Source: Mesorhizobium caraganae
GTDB taxonomy: Bacteria > Pseudomonadota > Alphaproteobacteria > Rhizobiales > Rhizobiaceae
Assembly: GCF_016836705.1 (NCBI RefSeq)
Contig: NZ_JAFCGY010000024.1
Span: 1-64,000 of the forward strand
DNA: 64,000 nt
Reading direction: 5' to 3'
The position numbers and the translations under genes were made by a program. Shown here one piece after another: positions 1-8,095 of the stretch (the first letter of the stretch is position 1; every line of letters starts with the position of its first letter). A model generated the notes under the pieces. That model did not search any database and was not told the origin of the DNA. It saw only the letters and a list, made by a program, of their open reading frames with translations.

Positions 1-118
1 AAGGCTCGCGCAAAACATCTTGGCTGCCCATCCGCTCGACAAACCTATCGCCAGCAAGATGCGAAGGGCAAACTGGAGCAAAGACTTCTTCTATGACCTC
101 TTTACTCATATGCGATAG
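1..118 (+). CDS. C-terminal tail of an unrecognised protein
   Basis: An open frame enters from the left edge and ends at a TAG at 116-118. It encodes the last 38 residues of a protein, ending in a basic and aromatic segment (WSKDFFYDLFTHMR). No stop interrupts it. The short tail does not allow a family call. It runs towards the LysR gene, which is on the other strand, so the two are convergent. A short GC-rich repeat-like stretch follows it directly. Confidence 0.5.
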   Translation, partial: RLAQNILAAHPLDKPIASKMRRANWSKDFFYDLFTHMR

Positions 119-119
119 C

Positions 120-162
120 CCTGCCCTCGATGGGGAGGTCGGCGCGCAGCGCCGGGTGGGGT
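120..162. repeat. Short partial copy of a palindromic intergenic repeat
   Basis: This stretch shares the core ggcgcgcagcgcc and the flanking ggggag/ggtgggg pattern with the longer repeat at 13887-14036. It looks like a truncated copy lying between two convergent genes. The match is by eye and short, so the call is tentative. Confidence 0.35.
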
Positions 163-187
163 GATGGCGCCGGCCTCGGTTCAAGTC

Positions 188-1087
188 TCAGAACTTGCCG
201 GCCTTGACGAAATCGATAAACGCCCGCAGCGGCGCCGGCACCAGGCGCCGTCCCGGATAATAGAGAAACGGTCCGGAAAAGCTCTGCCACCACGGTTCGA
301 GGACGGGCTCGAGGGCGCCGCTCTCGAAGTGAGGGCGAAGCCAGCCCTCGAAGAGAGCGACGATGCCGCTGCCGGCAATCGCCGCATGGACGGCAAGATC
401 GCTCGCGCCGCCGATCCGCACGATCAGCGGTCCCGTCGTGTCGACCCGCACCACCTCGCCGTCGCGCTCAAACTCCCATGGCAGCATCGCACCGCTGGCA
501 AAGCGGCCGCGCAGGCAGGAGTGGCCAAGCAGGTCGCTCGGGTGCTGCGGCCGCCCATGGCGATCGAGATAGGCGGGGCTGGCGGCTGTGGCGAAATGCT
601 GGACGCGCGGTCCGATCGGCACCGCAATCATGTCCTGCTCCAGCCGCTCGTCGTAGCGGATGCCGGCATCGCAGCCGGCCGCCAGAACGTCGACAAAGTT
701 CTCATCGGCGATCACCTCCAGCCGGATACCGGGATAGGCGGCGAGGAAGCCCGGAATGATATCAGGCAATATCAGCCGCGCGGCGCTGACCGGCACATTG
801 AGGCGCAGCGAACCGGCCGGCCTGTCGCGAAAGCCATTGACCACGTCGAGCGCCGCCTCCACCTCCGACAGCGCCGGGCCAAGCCGTCCCAAGAGGCTGA
901 GGCCGGCTTCGGTCGGAACAACGCTGCGCGTCGTGCGGTTGAACAGCCTGACGCCGAGTTGCGTCTCCAGGCGGCGCACCGCCTCGCTCAAGCCCGACGC
1001 GCTGCCGCCGCTGGCGCGAGCCCCTTCGCGAAAACCGCCGGCACGCGCCACCGCCACGAAGGCGTTCAGATCGCCAAGGTCCATCAT
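188..1087 (-). CDS. LysR-family transcriptional regulator
   Basis: This 299-residue protein has LysR-family length. Residues 1-60 form the winged helix-turn-helix (DLNAFVAVARAGGF, then LETQLGVRLFNRTTRSV). The remainder is the periplasmic-binding-protein-like effector domain. Two adjacent ATG codons (1085-1087 and 1082-1084) could start it. It is transcribed away from the YdbC-like reductase gene with about 90 bases between them, the usual arrangement for a LysR regulator and its target. A perfect 7-base inverted repeat with an 11-base spacer lies in that gap. The natural effector cannot be read from the sequence; control of the neighbouring reductase is inferred from context. Confidence 0.9.
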   Translation of the reverse strand: MMDLGDLNAFVAVARAGGFREGARASGGSASGLSEAVRRLETQLGVRLFNRTTRSVVPTEAGLSLLGRLGPALSEVEAALDVVNGFRDRPAGSLRLNVPVSAARLILPDIIPGFLAAYPGIRLEVIADENFVDVLAAGCDAGIRYDERLEQDMIAVPIGPRVQHFATAASPAYLDRHGRPQHPSDLLGHSCLRGRFASGAMLPWEFERDGEVVRVDTTGPLIVRIGGASDLAVHAAIAGSGIVALFEGWLRPHFESGALEPVLEPWWQSFSGPFLYYPGRRLVPAPLRAFIDFVKAGKF

Positions 1088-1094
1088 TGTTCGC

Positions 1095-1119
1095 CAATCC
1101 GCACAAGCTGTACGGATTG
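1095..1119. promoter_or_regulatory. Candidate LysR operator
   Basis: CAATCCG at 1095-1101 and CGGATTG at 1113-1119 form a perfect inverted repeat separated by 11 bases. It sits between the divergent LysR and reductase start codons. LysR regulators typically bind dyads of this spacing (T-N11-A class). Function is inferred. Confidence 0.6.
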
Positions 1120-1178
1120 TAGCTGATTATCCCGAGGTTGAGCAGCGCCTATCTTCGCCTCCTCAAAGGAGATCCATC

Positions 1179-2051
1179 ATGTCCACTGTCCAAAAGTCCG
1201 GCACATTCACCCTCGGCAGCCACACCGTGAAGCGGCTCGGCTATGGCGCCATGCAACTTGCCGGCCCCCATGTTTTCGGTCCGCCGAAGGACCATGACGC
1301 GGCCATCGCCGTGTTGCGCGAGGCGGTGGCATCCGGGGTCAACCACATCGACACCAGCGACTATTACGGCCCGTATGTCACCAACAAGCTGATCCGCGAA
1401 GCGCTGTTCCCCTATCCTGAAAATCTCGTCATCGTCACGAAGATCGGCGCGCGGCGCGGCAGCGATGCCTCCTGGCTGCCTGCCTATTCGCCCAAGGAGC
1501 TTGAGCAAGCTGTGCACGACAATCTGAGGAACCTCGGACTTGAGGTTCTGGACGTCGTCAATCTGCGCATCATGTTCGGGACGATGGGGCCGTCCGAGGG
1601 CTCGATCGAAGCGCAGCTGACAGCGCTTGCCGAACTGCAGCGCAAGGGGCTGGTGCGCCATATCGGCCTGAGCAACGTCACCCCAGCGCAGGTCGCGGAA
1701 GGCCGCCGGATCGCCGAGATCGTCTGCGTGCAGAACATGTACAATCTGGCGCACCGGGATGATGACGGAATGATCGACGAATTGGCACGCGCCGGTATCG
1801 CCTACACGCCGTTCTTCCCGCTGGGCGGTTTCAGCCCGCTGCAGTCGTCGACCTTGTCGGATGTGGCGGCGCGGCTCGGCGCCACGCCGTTGCAGGTTGC
1901 TCTCGCATGGCTGCTCAAGCGCTCGCCGAATATCCTGCTGATTCCGGGGACATCGTCGGTTGGGCATCTGAGGGAGAATTTGGCGGCGGCGGAGCTGGAG
2001 CTGTCGGTTGATGTGCTGAGGGAACTGGATGGGGTTGCGAAGGCGGCTTGA
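1179..2051 (+). CDS. YdbC/PdxI-like aldo-keto reductase
   Basis: This 290-residue NADPH-dependent aldo-keto reductase folds as a TIM barrel. Visible motifs are GYGAMQLAGP near residue 20, the active-site D and Y in HIDTSDYYGP near 60, and the lysine in VTKIGARRG near 90. The segment LDVVNLR has Arg where the catalytic-tetrad His usually lies. From memory this segment and the overall sequence closely follow E. coli YdbC, described as the pyridoxal reductase PdxI, so vitamin B6 salvage is a reasonable but untested role. The ATG at 1179 is chosen because AAAGGAG sits about eight bases upstream. It is divergent from the LysR gene and convergent with the phosphodiesterase gene. Confidence 0.85.
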   Translation: MSTVQKSGTFTLGSHTVKRLGYGAMQLAGPHVFGPPKDHDAAIAVLREAVASGVNHIDTSDYYGPYVTNKLIREALFPYPENLVIVTKIGARRGSDASWLPAYSPKELEQAVHDNLRNLGLEVLDVVNLRIMFGTMGPSEGSIEAQLTALAELQRKGLVRHIGLSNVTPAQVAEGRRIAEIVCVQNMYNLAHRDDDGMIDELARAGIAYTPFFPLGGFSPLQSSTLSDVAARLGATPLQVALAWLLKRSPNILLIPGTSSVGHLRENLAAAELELSVDVLRELDGVAKAA

Positions 2052-2060
2052 AGCGGGACC

Positions 2061-2220
2061 CATCTCCCCCCTCGAGCGGGAGATGTCGCCGAAGGCGACA
2101 GAGGGGGTCGGTCCGACCGGGCGCGACCTTCTCTCAGCGGCAGAAGGAGGTTGGCGCTCCACGCGCGACGACCCCCTCTGGCCTGCCGGCCATCTCCCCC
2201 TCAAGGGGGGAGATCAGCAG
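2061..2220. repeat. Pair of inverted palindromic repeats (catctccccc family)
   Basis: Two related copies lie head to head: catctcccc...gggagatg with agagggggtc at the left, and gaccccctct...ggggggagat at the right. Each can fold as a hairpin. The same family occurs at 45584-45769, and a related one at 13887-14036. It fills the gap between two convergent genes and may act as a bidirectional mRNA 3' end. Confidence 0.75.
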
Positions 2221-2233
2221 CGTCGCCGTCGCT

Positions 2234-3286
2234 CTAATTGATACTCGCCGTATTCGCCGGCTCGGCCGGCCGCGCCTCATCCGCATAAGGCACGCGAAAC
2301 CCATTCGCCGCCAGCCACGCAATCGCTGCCTTCGGTTCATCGGTCTGGATGATGGTGGCGCCGCGGTCGGCCCAGAAGCCGTAGGTCTCTGCCGGCAGGC
2401 TGGCCGCGACCGCCAGTTCGTCGCCGCGGCCGCCGGAGAGGAAGCCGCCCGGCTTGTTGACGATGGCGTAGGTGTCAGCCCAGATGTGCCAGCCGCCCCG
2501 CACCGACACCGCCCGCATGCGAGTGCTGAACAGCGGGCCGCCGGTCTGCGTCAGCGTTTGCGCCCCTGCCCGCCAGTTGATCAGTTCGATCGCGCCGGGC
2601 GCAAAAGCCTTGCCGACCGTTTCGGCGAAGGTGGCGTTGTGCACCGCGTCATCGGCGATGATCGGCATGAACTGGAAGCCGCCGCCGGCAGCATCGAGCT
2701 CCGCCTTGACGGTGTCGATCCGCTGCTGGTTCCACAGGTTCTCCTTGACGATCACCTGCTCGGCCATGCCGAGATCGCGGGCGATGGCGATCATGCCGGG
2801 CAGAGCCTGGACATCGAGCTTGTTGTCGAGGTTGATCAGGATCCGATCCCTGGTCGCCAGCAGCATTTCGCGCAGCGTGGAAACACTTTCCCCGGTGACG
2901 GCGCCGGTGCCTTCGACCACCAGCCTGCAGTGTCTAAGCTCGGCCAGCGTGTAGTTGATCACCTCGCCCTTGCAAGTCGTGGTTCGGTCGAGCCAGCTGT
3001 CATGCATGACGACGAATTCGCCGTCCTTCGAGCGCCGGATGTCGACCTCGACGATTTCGGCACCGATGGCGATCGCGCCTTCGACGGCGGCGAGCGAGTT
3101 TTCGGCATAGAGCGTCTTGCCGGCCTGCATGCTGCCGGCGCGATGCGCGGCGACCATGACATGGTCGCGCCACTGGTTGGCATGCTCGAAACGGTCGAGG
3201 ATCTGCCTGGCGCGGGTTTCGCTTGCCTGGGCCTCGCCGGTGAAGGCGGCAAGTGCTGCGCAAAACAGAAGGCATATGGTCCGCAT
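2234..3286 (-). CDS. Secreted glycerophosphodiester phosphodiesterase
   Basis: This 350-residue enzyme should hydrolyse glycerophosphodiesters to glycerol 3-phosphate and an alcohol. Residues 1-21 are a signal peptide ending near AQASE, so it acts in the periplasm or outside. GDPD-family motifs follow in order: HRAG near 48, AENS near 60, EVDIRRSKDG near 77, and HDSWLDRTTT near 93, which include the general acid/base histidines and the metal-binding acidic residues. Length is at the long end for the family, as in periplasmic GlpQ-type enzymes. It stands alone, convergent with the reductase gene across a repeat. Phospholipid-headgroup or phosphate scavenging is likely; the exact substrate is open. 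Confidence 0.88.
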   Translation of the reverse strand: MRTICLLFCAALAAFTGEAQASETRARQILDRFEHANQWRDHVMVAAHRAGSMQAGKTLYAENSLAAVEGAIAIGAEIVEVDIRRSKDGEFVVMHDSWLDRTTTCKGEVINYTLAELRHCRLVVEGTGAVTGESVSTLREMLLATRDRILINLDNKLDVQALPGMIAIARDLGMAEQVIVKENLWNQQRIDTVKAELDAAGGGFQFMPIIADDAVHNATFAETVGKAFAPGAIELINWRAGAQTLTQTGGPLFSTRMRAVSVRGGWHIWADTYAIVNKPGGFLSGGRGDELAVAASLPAETYGFWADRGATIIQTDEPKAAIAWLAANGFRVPYADEARPAEPANTASIN

Positions 3287-3563
3287 CGAGAATCGCTCCT
3301 TGCCGGATCGACCCGGGGATAGGCGACGTCAGTGACAGGCCGGTGAACGAAGCCGGCTAGTGGATTGTCGCGCCGCTGCAACAAAGTCGTGCTGAAACCA
3401 AGCCGGGAGCGCGCCGGAGCAGGATCGAGAAGGGCCTTGCGCCTTGGCGACACAGTGCTGTTGTCGCCCCGTTGGAGCGCTACGTCGTTTCGCCAAGCTG
3501 TGACTGGCATCTTGCGTCCCGGTTCTGTAGTTGTGGCAGCCCGATGAATAAAGAGGACCCGTA

Positions 3564-4565
3564 ATGGCGAACCAGACCATCGACAACGCCTTCACCGCGC
3601 GCTCCAAGACGGGGGCATCCTTCGAGCCGACCTATGCCGGCGCGCTGTCGTTCATGCGGCGCAAATACACCAAGGATGTAAAGGGCGCGGACGCCGTTGT
3701 ATGGGGCATTCCTTTCGACGCTGCCGTGACCAACCGGCCGGGCGCGCGCTTTGGGCCGCAGGCGATCCGCCGCGCTTCGGCGATTCTCGACAACGACCCG
3801 CAATATCCGTTCTCGCGCGACCTGTTCGAGCATCTCTCGGTCGTCGACTATGGCGATTGCCTGCTCGATTCAGGCAATCACCAGAAGACGCCAGGCACGA
3901 TCGAGCGCGAGGCGGCGAAGATCCTGAAATCGGGCGCTTTCCTGCTCTCGCTCGGCGGCGACCATTTCGTCACCTGGCCGCTGCTCAAGGCGCATGCCGC
4001 CATCCATGGGCCGCTGGCGCTGGTGCAGTTCGACGCCCACCAGGACACCTGGCCGGATGACGGCAAGCGCATCGACCACGGTTCTTTCGTCGGCCGCGCC
4101 GTCAATGAAGGCATCATCGACCCTGATCGTTCGATCCAGATCGGTATCCGCACGCATGCCCCTGATACATTCGGCATCAAGATCCTGTACGGCCACGAGA
4201 TCGAGGAGATGCGAGCGTCCGACATCGCCTATGCCATCGTCGACCGCACCGGCGGCAGGAAGACCTATCTCACCTTCGACATCGACTGCCTCGACCCGGC
4301 GTTTGCGCCCGGCACCGGCACGCCGGTTGCCGGCGGACCGTCCTCGGCGAAAATCCTGTCGACGCTGCGCCAGCTCGGCCAGGTCGATATTGTCGGCGCC
4401 GACGTTGTCGAGGTTGCGCCGGCCTATGATCACGCCGATATAACGGCGATCGCCGGTTCGATGGTGGCCATGCACTATCTCGGCCTGGTGGCCGAACGAA
4501 AGGCGCGGGCCGAGGAGTTGAACAACGGCAACCATGGCGCTACGAACCAAGGCCAAGGCATATAG
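3564..4565 (+). CDS. speB: Agmatinase-family ureohydrolase
   Basis: This 333-residue arginase/agmatinase-superfamily enzyme would split urea from a guanidino compound, yielding putrescine if the substrate is agmatine. The binuclear manganese ligands are visible: H134 in GGDH, D157, H159 and D161 in DAHQD, and D239 and D241 in DIDCLD. The segment DPAFAPGTGTP is typical of agmatinases. AGAGGA lies a few bases before the ATG. It is followed after 29 bases by argC on the same strand, so the pair may form an arginine/polyamine-related unit. Rhizobia carry several paralogues in this family acting on other guanidino substrates, so the substrate is not certain. Confidence 0.85.
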   Translation: MANQTIDNAFTARSKTGASFEPTYAGALSFMRRKYTKDVKGADAVVWGIPFDAAVTNRPGARFGPQAIRRASAILDNDPQYPFSRDLFEHLSVVDYGDCLLDSGNHQKTPGTIEREAAKILKSGAFLLSLGGDHFVTWPLLKAHAAIHGPLALVQFDAHQDTWPDDGKRIDHGSFVGRAVNEGIIDPDRSIQIGIRTHAPDTFGIKILYGHEIEEMRASDIAYAIVDRTGGRKTYLTFDIDCLDPAFAPGTGTPVAGGPSSAKILSTLRQLGQVDIVGADVVEVAPAYDHADITAIAGSMVAMHYLGLVAERKARAEELNNGNHGATNQGQGI

Positions 4566-4594
4566 GTTTGAATTAGAACGGAATTTGCAGGGAT

Positions 4595-5521
4595 ATGAAA
4601 CCGAAAATCTTCATCGACGGTGAACACGGCACCACCGGCCTGCAGATCAGGGCGCTGCTGGCCGAGCGTGGCGATCTCGAGATCATCTCGATCCCGACCG
4701 AGCGCCGCAAGGAAACGGCGGCGCGCGCCGAATTCCTCAATGCCGCCGATGTCGCGATCCTGTGTCTGCCGGATGCCGCCGCCAAGGAAAGCGTGTCGCT
4801 GATTGCCAACGACACCACCAAGGTGATCGACGCCTCGACGGCACATCGCGTCGCGCCCGGCTGGGAATACGGTTTTGCCGAACTGGACAAGGGTCAGGCC
4901 AAGACCATCGCCAACGCCAAGCGCGTCGCCAATCCCGGCTGCTGGCCGCAAGGACCGATCGCGACGCTGCGGCCGCTGGTGGCGGCCGGCCTGCTGCCGC
5001 CGGATTTCCCGGTCACGGTCAATGGCATTTCGGGCTATTCGGGCGGCGGCCGGCCGATGATCGAGGACTATGTCGCCCAGGGCGAGGATGCCTCGGAATT
5101 CCTGCCCTATGGGCTGACCCTGCAGCACAAGCATGTGCCGGAGCTCAGGACCTACGCAAAGCTGTCGCATGATCCGATCATGCAGCCGGCGGTCGGCAAT
5201 TTCGCCCAAGGCATGATCACCGTGGTGCCTCTGCAACTCGGCGGCCTCGACCACGTGCCGACCGGTGCCGAACTGCACGCCGCGATCGCCGACCATTTTG
5301 CCGCCATCAAGGGCGGCGTGGTCGAGGTGGCGCCCTATGTGCATATGGAGCGCATGCCGGAGATCAATCCGGAGGTGTATAACGGCACCAACCGCATGAA
5401 GGTGTACGTCTTTGCCAATGACGACAGGGCACAGGCGCTGCTGATTGCCGTCTACGACAATCTCGGCAAGGGCGCTTCAGGTGCGGCCGTGCAGAACATG
5501 GACCTGATGCTCGGCCTCTAG
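4595..5521 (+). CDS. argC: N-acetyl-gamma-glutamyl-phosphate reductase, type 2
   Basis: This 308-residue ArgC carries out the third step of arginine synthesis, the NADPH-dependent reduction of N-acetylglutamyl phosphate to the semialdehyde. The nucleotide-binding loop is GEHGTTG at residues 9-15, and the catalytic cysteine is C116 in NPGCWPQG. The length fits the short type 2 class, not the longer E. coli-type enzyme. It lies 29 bases after the agmatinase-family gene on the same strand. Its TAG stop overlaps the first base pairs of a palindromic repeat, which ends just before the next gene. Confidence 0.93.
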   Translation: MKPKIFIDGEHGTTGLQIRALLAERGDLEIISIPTERRKETAARAEFLNAADVAILCLPDAAAKESVSLIANDTTKVIDASTAHRVAPGWEYGFAELDKGQAKTIANAKRVANPGCWPQGPIATLRPLVAAGLLPPDFPVTVNGISGYSGGGRPMIEDYVAQGEDASEFLPYGLTLQHKHVPELRTYAKLSHDPIMQPAVGNFAQGMITVVPLQLGGLDHVPTGAELHAAIADHFAAIKGGVVEVAPYVHMERMPEINPEVYNGTNRMKVYVFANDDRAQALLIAVYDNLGKGASGAAVQNMDLMLGL

Positions 5522-5643
5522 AGCCTTTCACCGTTTCGTGGAAACGGCGAACCGCTCTATCTCTTTGTTTGGAGAAATTCCCCAGGGAAAGCGCTACGCG
5601 CTTTTCCCGGAAAAACCGCTCACACTTTTTCTGGAATTGCTCT
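5520..5643. repeat. Full-length AGAGC-type intergenic repeat
   Basis: The element begins AGAGC and ends GCTCT, a 5-base terminal inverted repeat. It contains the internal hairpins gtttcgtggaaac and gggaaagcgctacgcgctttt. A second full-length copy is at 7660-7764, and partial copies are at 31670-31734 and 33478-33520. Its left end lies inside the argC stop codon, and its right end abuts the start codon of the next gene. It is non-coding and MITE-like in size. Confidence 0.8.
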
Positions 5644-5644
5644 A

Positions 5645-6484
5645 ATGGACGCGCCGGCATTTCCAAAGCGCTGGAAGGTCAGCGCGCCCGAGCTTATTGC
5701 CGAGACGTTTTCGAGCCGTATCTGGAAGGTTGTCCGCGAGGATGGCTCGCCGGCGATCGTCAAGGCATTAAAACCCTTCGACGATGTCGAGGACGAACTG
5801 CGCGGCGAACACTATCTCGCCTGGCGGCGCGGCGAAGGCGCGGTGCGGCTGCTTGGCCGCGACGGCCACCGCATGCTGCTTGAATATGCCGGCGACACCT
5901 TGCTTGCCGCGGTTCTCGACAAAGAGGGCGACAACGCCGCCACCGCAATCGCAGCCGAAGTGATGGCAAGGCTGTTCTCGCCGTCAAAGCACCCTGCCCC
6001 ACTGGACCTGCAGCCGCTGCGGACACGGTTTGCCAGCCTGTTCAAAAAGGCCAAAGCCGATCGCGACGCGGGGAAACCGAGCCTTTATCTTGAGGCCGCC
6101 GAAATCGCGGACCGACTGCTCGATGCCCCGCATGCGGTCAGGCCGCTGCATGGCGATCTGCACCACGACAACATCCTGCAGGGACCGCGCGGCTGGCTGG
6201 CGATCGACCCGAAGGGCGTGCTCGGCGATCCAGGCTTCGACGCCGCCAACCTGTTCTACAACCCACTCGAGCGCGACGATCTCTGCCTCGATCCGGAGCG
6301 CATCGCGCATATGGCGGAAGTCTTCGCCGCAACGCTCGGCCAGACGCCGCCCGCCATTCTGGACCACGCAATCGCCTGGGGTTGCCTGTCGGCCGCGTGG
6401 CACCACGAAGACGAGAATGCGGTCGATGAAAGCCGCGAGTTGTCGGTAGCCGAAGGGATCCGGAAGGTGCGGCTCAGCTTCTGA
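5645..6484 (+). CDS. APH-fold phosphotransferase (StrB/hydroxyurea kinase-like)
   Basis: This 279-residue kinase has the aminoglycoside-phosphotransferase fold. The catalytic loop is HGDLHHDN near residue 168, and the metal-binding aspartate is in AIDPKGVLGDPGFDAANL near 188. The latter pattern is typical of the APH(6)/hydroxyurea-resistance subfamily. The N-terminal lobe has VKALKP near 40 as the ATP-binding lysine. Chromosomal rhizobial members often have no known resistance role, so the substrate is unknown. The ATG lies at the very end of the upstream repeat and has no strong ribosome-binding site. The 3' end overlaps the convergent ctaA gene by 11 bases. Confidence 0.8.
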   Translation: MDAPAFPKRWKVSAPELIAETFSSRIWKVVREDGSPAIVKALKPFDDVEDELRGEHYLAWRRGEGAVRLLGRDGHRMLLEYAGDTLLAAVLDKEGDNAATAIAAEVMARLFSPSKHPAPLDLQPLRTRFASLFKKAKADRDAGKPSLYLEAAEIADRLLDAPHAVRPLHGDLHHDNILQGPRGWLAIDPKGVLGDPGFDAANLFYNPLERDDLCLDPERIAHMAEVFAATLGQTPPAILDHAIAWGCLSAAWHHEDENAVDESRELSVAEGIRKVRLSF

Positions 6485-7565
6485 CTTCTATCTCGTGCGG
6501 CAGCGGATAGGCGCCCTTTGTGCCACGCCAGTGCGCGGCGGCAAACCCCAGCAGGATAAGCGCGAAGGCCTGATGGGTTAGCGCCATGTGCAACGGCACC
6601 TGCATCAACAGCGTACCGATGCCGATCGAAGCCTGGACCAGCACCAGCAGAAACAGCAGCGTCGCGCGTCGCGCATGCGTCGTTCCCGGCTGGCGCATCC
6701 GTGTCGCGATCATGTGCCAGAGTGCCACGACAAAGACGGTATAGGCGCCCAGCCGGTGAACGAACTGCACCGTCTTCGGGTTCTCGAAGAAATTGCGCCA
6801 GGCCGGTTCGAGCAGCAGCAGGTCGCTGGGGATGATCTTGCCGTCCATCAGCGGCCAGGTGTTGTAGCTCAGGCCGGCATCGAGCCCGGCGACCAGGCCG
6901 CCGAGATAGATCTGGATGAGAGCCAGGAGCACGATGAAACCGGCCAATCTTTGCGTCGACCGGTCGGCGGCGGGCTCGGAATGCGGCGCCAGCCCACGCG
7001 CGACCACCATGGTGGCGGTGAAGATCAGTGCGGCAAGCGTAAGATGCGTCGCCAACCGGTACTGGCTGACGGAGACGCGGTCGACAAGGCCGGAGGCCAC
7101 CATCCACCAGCCGATGGCGCCTTGCAGTCCGCCGAGCAGCAGAATGCCGAGCAGCTTTGGCCCAAGGCCGCGCTCGATGCGGCGCGTCGCCCAGAAGACC
7201 AGCAGCGGCAGGCCGAAGACCAGGCCGACGCTGCGGGCCAGGATACGGTGCGCCCATTCCCACCAGAAGATCGACTTGAAGGCGTCCAGGCTCATGCCCT
7301 TGTTGAGTTCGGCATACTGCGGGATTTTTTGGTAGAGCTGGAATTCCTCCTGCCACTCCGCGTCGTTGAGGGGCGGTATCACGCCGTGGATTGGCTTCCA
7401 TTCAGTGATCGACAGGCCGGAATTGGTGAGCCTTGTGGCGCCGCCGATCAGCACCAGCGCAAACAGCACCAAAAGCACGACATAGAGCCAGCCGCGCACC
7501 AGCGCCCGGTTGTTGAGGTCGCGGTCGCGGGCCGTGTAGGGCGCGGCAGCTGATATGGCGGCCAT
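6474..7565 (-). CDS. ctaA: Heme A synthase (COX15/CtaA)
   Basis: This 363-residue inner-membrane enzyme oxidises the C8 methyl group of heme O to make heme A for cytochrome oxidase. About eight membrane spans are visible. Heme-ligand or catalytic histidines lie in WWEWAHRIL, YRLATHLTL, FVHRLGAY and ALTHQAF, and the family signature GGATRLTNSGLSITEWKP is near residue 42. I chose the ATG at 7563-7565 (MAAISAAAP); an in-frame upstream start at 7607 would add 14 residues. The gene overlaps the convergent kinase gene by 11 bases at its 3' end, so no terminator can separate them. Confidence 0.93.
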   Translation of the reverse strand: MAAISAAAPYTARDRDLNNRALVRGWLYVVLLVLFALVLIGGATRLTNSGLSITEWKPIHGVIPPLNDAEWQEEFQLYQKIPQYAELNKGMSLDAFKSIFWWEWAHRILARSVGLVFGLPLLVFWATRRIERGLGPKLLGILLLGGLQGAIGWWMVASGLVDRVSVSQYRLATHLTLAALIFTATMVVARGLAPHSEPAADRSTQRLAGFIVLLALIQIYLGGLVAGLDAGLSYNTWPLMDGKIIPSDLLLLEPAWRNFFENPKTVQFVHRLGAYTVFVVALWHMIATRMRQPGTTHARRATLLFLLVLVQASIGIGTLLMQVPLHMALTHQAFALILLGFAAAHWRGTKGAYPLPHEIEVRS

Positions 7566-7659
7566 GTGTTTGTCCCGGCAGTTGCAAGTGGCGAATTGGT
7601 GAACCATCGCAACCAGGCTGACAAGACCGAACGGCGCGGCACGCCGTCGCGCCGCAAGC

Positions 7660-7764
7660 AGAGCGTTTCACCGTTTCACGGAAACGGCGAACCGCTCTAT
7701 CTTTTGGTTTTTCGGCGCAATTCCGGACGGAAAACCGTTTCACACTTTTCCATGGAATTGCTCT
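7660..7764. repeat. Second full-length AGAGC-type intergenic repeat
   Basis: It starts AGAGC, ends GCTCT, and carries the same gtttcacggaaac hairpin and ggaattgctct end as the element at 5520-5643. It lies in the gap between ctaA and the divergently transcribed DUF2842 gene, so it may sit within or near their promoters. Confidence 0.8.
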
Positions 7765-7822
7765 GGCGGGTTGCACAGGCGCCCCGTTGGGCCTAAGCGA
7801 AGGCGATCAACGAGAACGCCTC

Positions 7823-8038
7823 ATGCCCATCCGCCTGAAAAAGCTGATCGGAACCTTCCTGCTGGTGGCCCTGGTCATCATCTACGCGCTGGTCGCGTCG
7901 ATCATAGCGGTTGCGCAGCTGTCGGAATCCGGCCCCCTGGTGCATTTCCTGTTCTTCCTGTTCAGCGGCCTGTTCTGGGTGCTGCCGGCGATGGGCATCA
8001 TCAAATGGCTGATCCTGGAGCCGCGGCCGAAGGGCTGA
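7823..8038 (+). CDS. DUF2842 small membrane protein
   Basis: This 71-residue protein has two hydrophobic spans (about residues 8-29 and 39-60) and a basic N terminus (MPIRLKKLIG). It fits the alphaproteobacterial DUF2842 family, which has no known function. The ATG at 7823 gives the family's usual N terminus; an upstream in-frame start would add 12 non-family residues. It is divergent from ctaA, next to which it is commonly found in rhizobia as far as I recall, which hints at a link with respiratory membrane assembly. Confidence 0.75.
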   Translation: MPIRLKKLIGTFLLVALVIIYALVASIIAVAQLSESGPLVHFLFFLFSGLFWVLPAMGIIKWLILEPRPKG

Positions 8039-8095
8039 AGCGGGCCATTTGCAGGCCAGCTGAATATCGACGCACCCTAGATCGTCACAACCATC

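Noticed and set aside
2048..3322. Long plus-strand frame across the phosphodiesterase gene
   Set aside because: Its sequence is Arg/Asp/His-rich shadow translation; the minus strand has a signal peptide and complete GDPD motifs.
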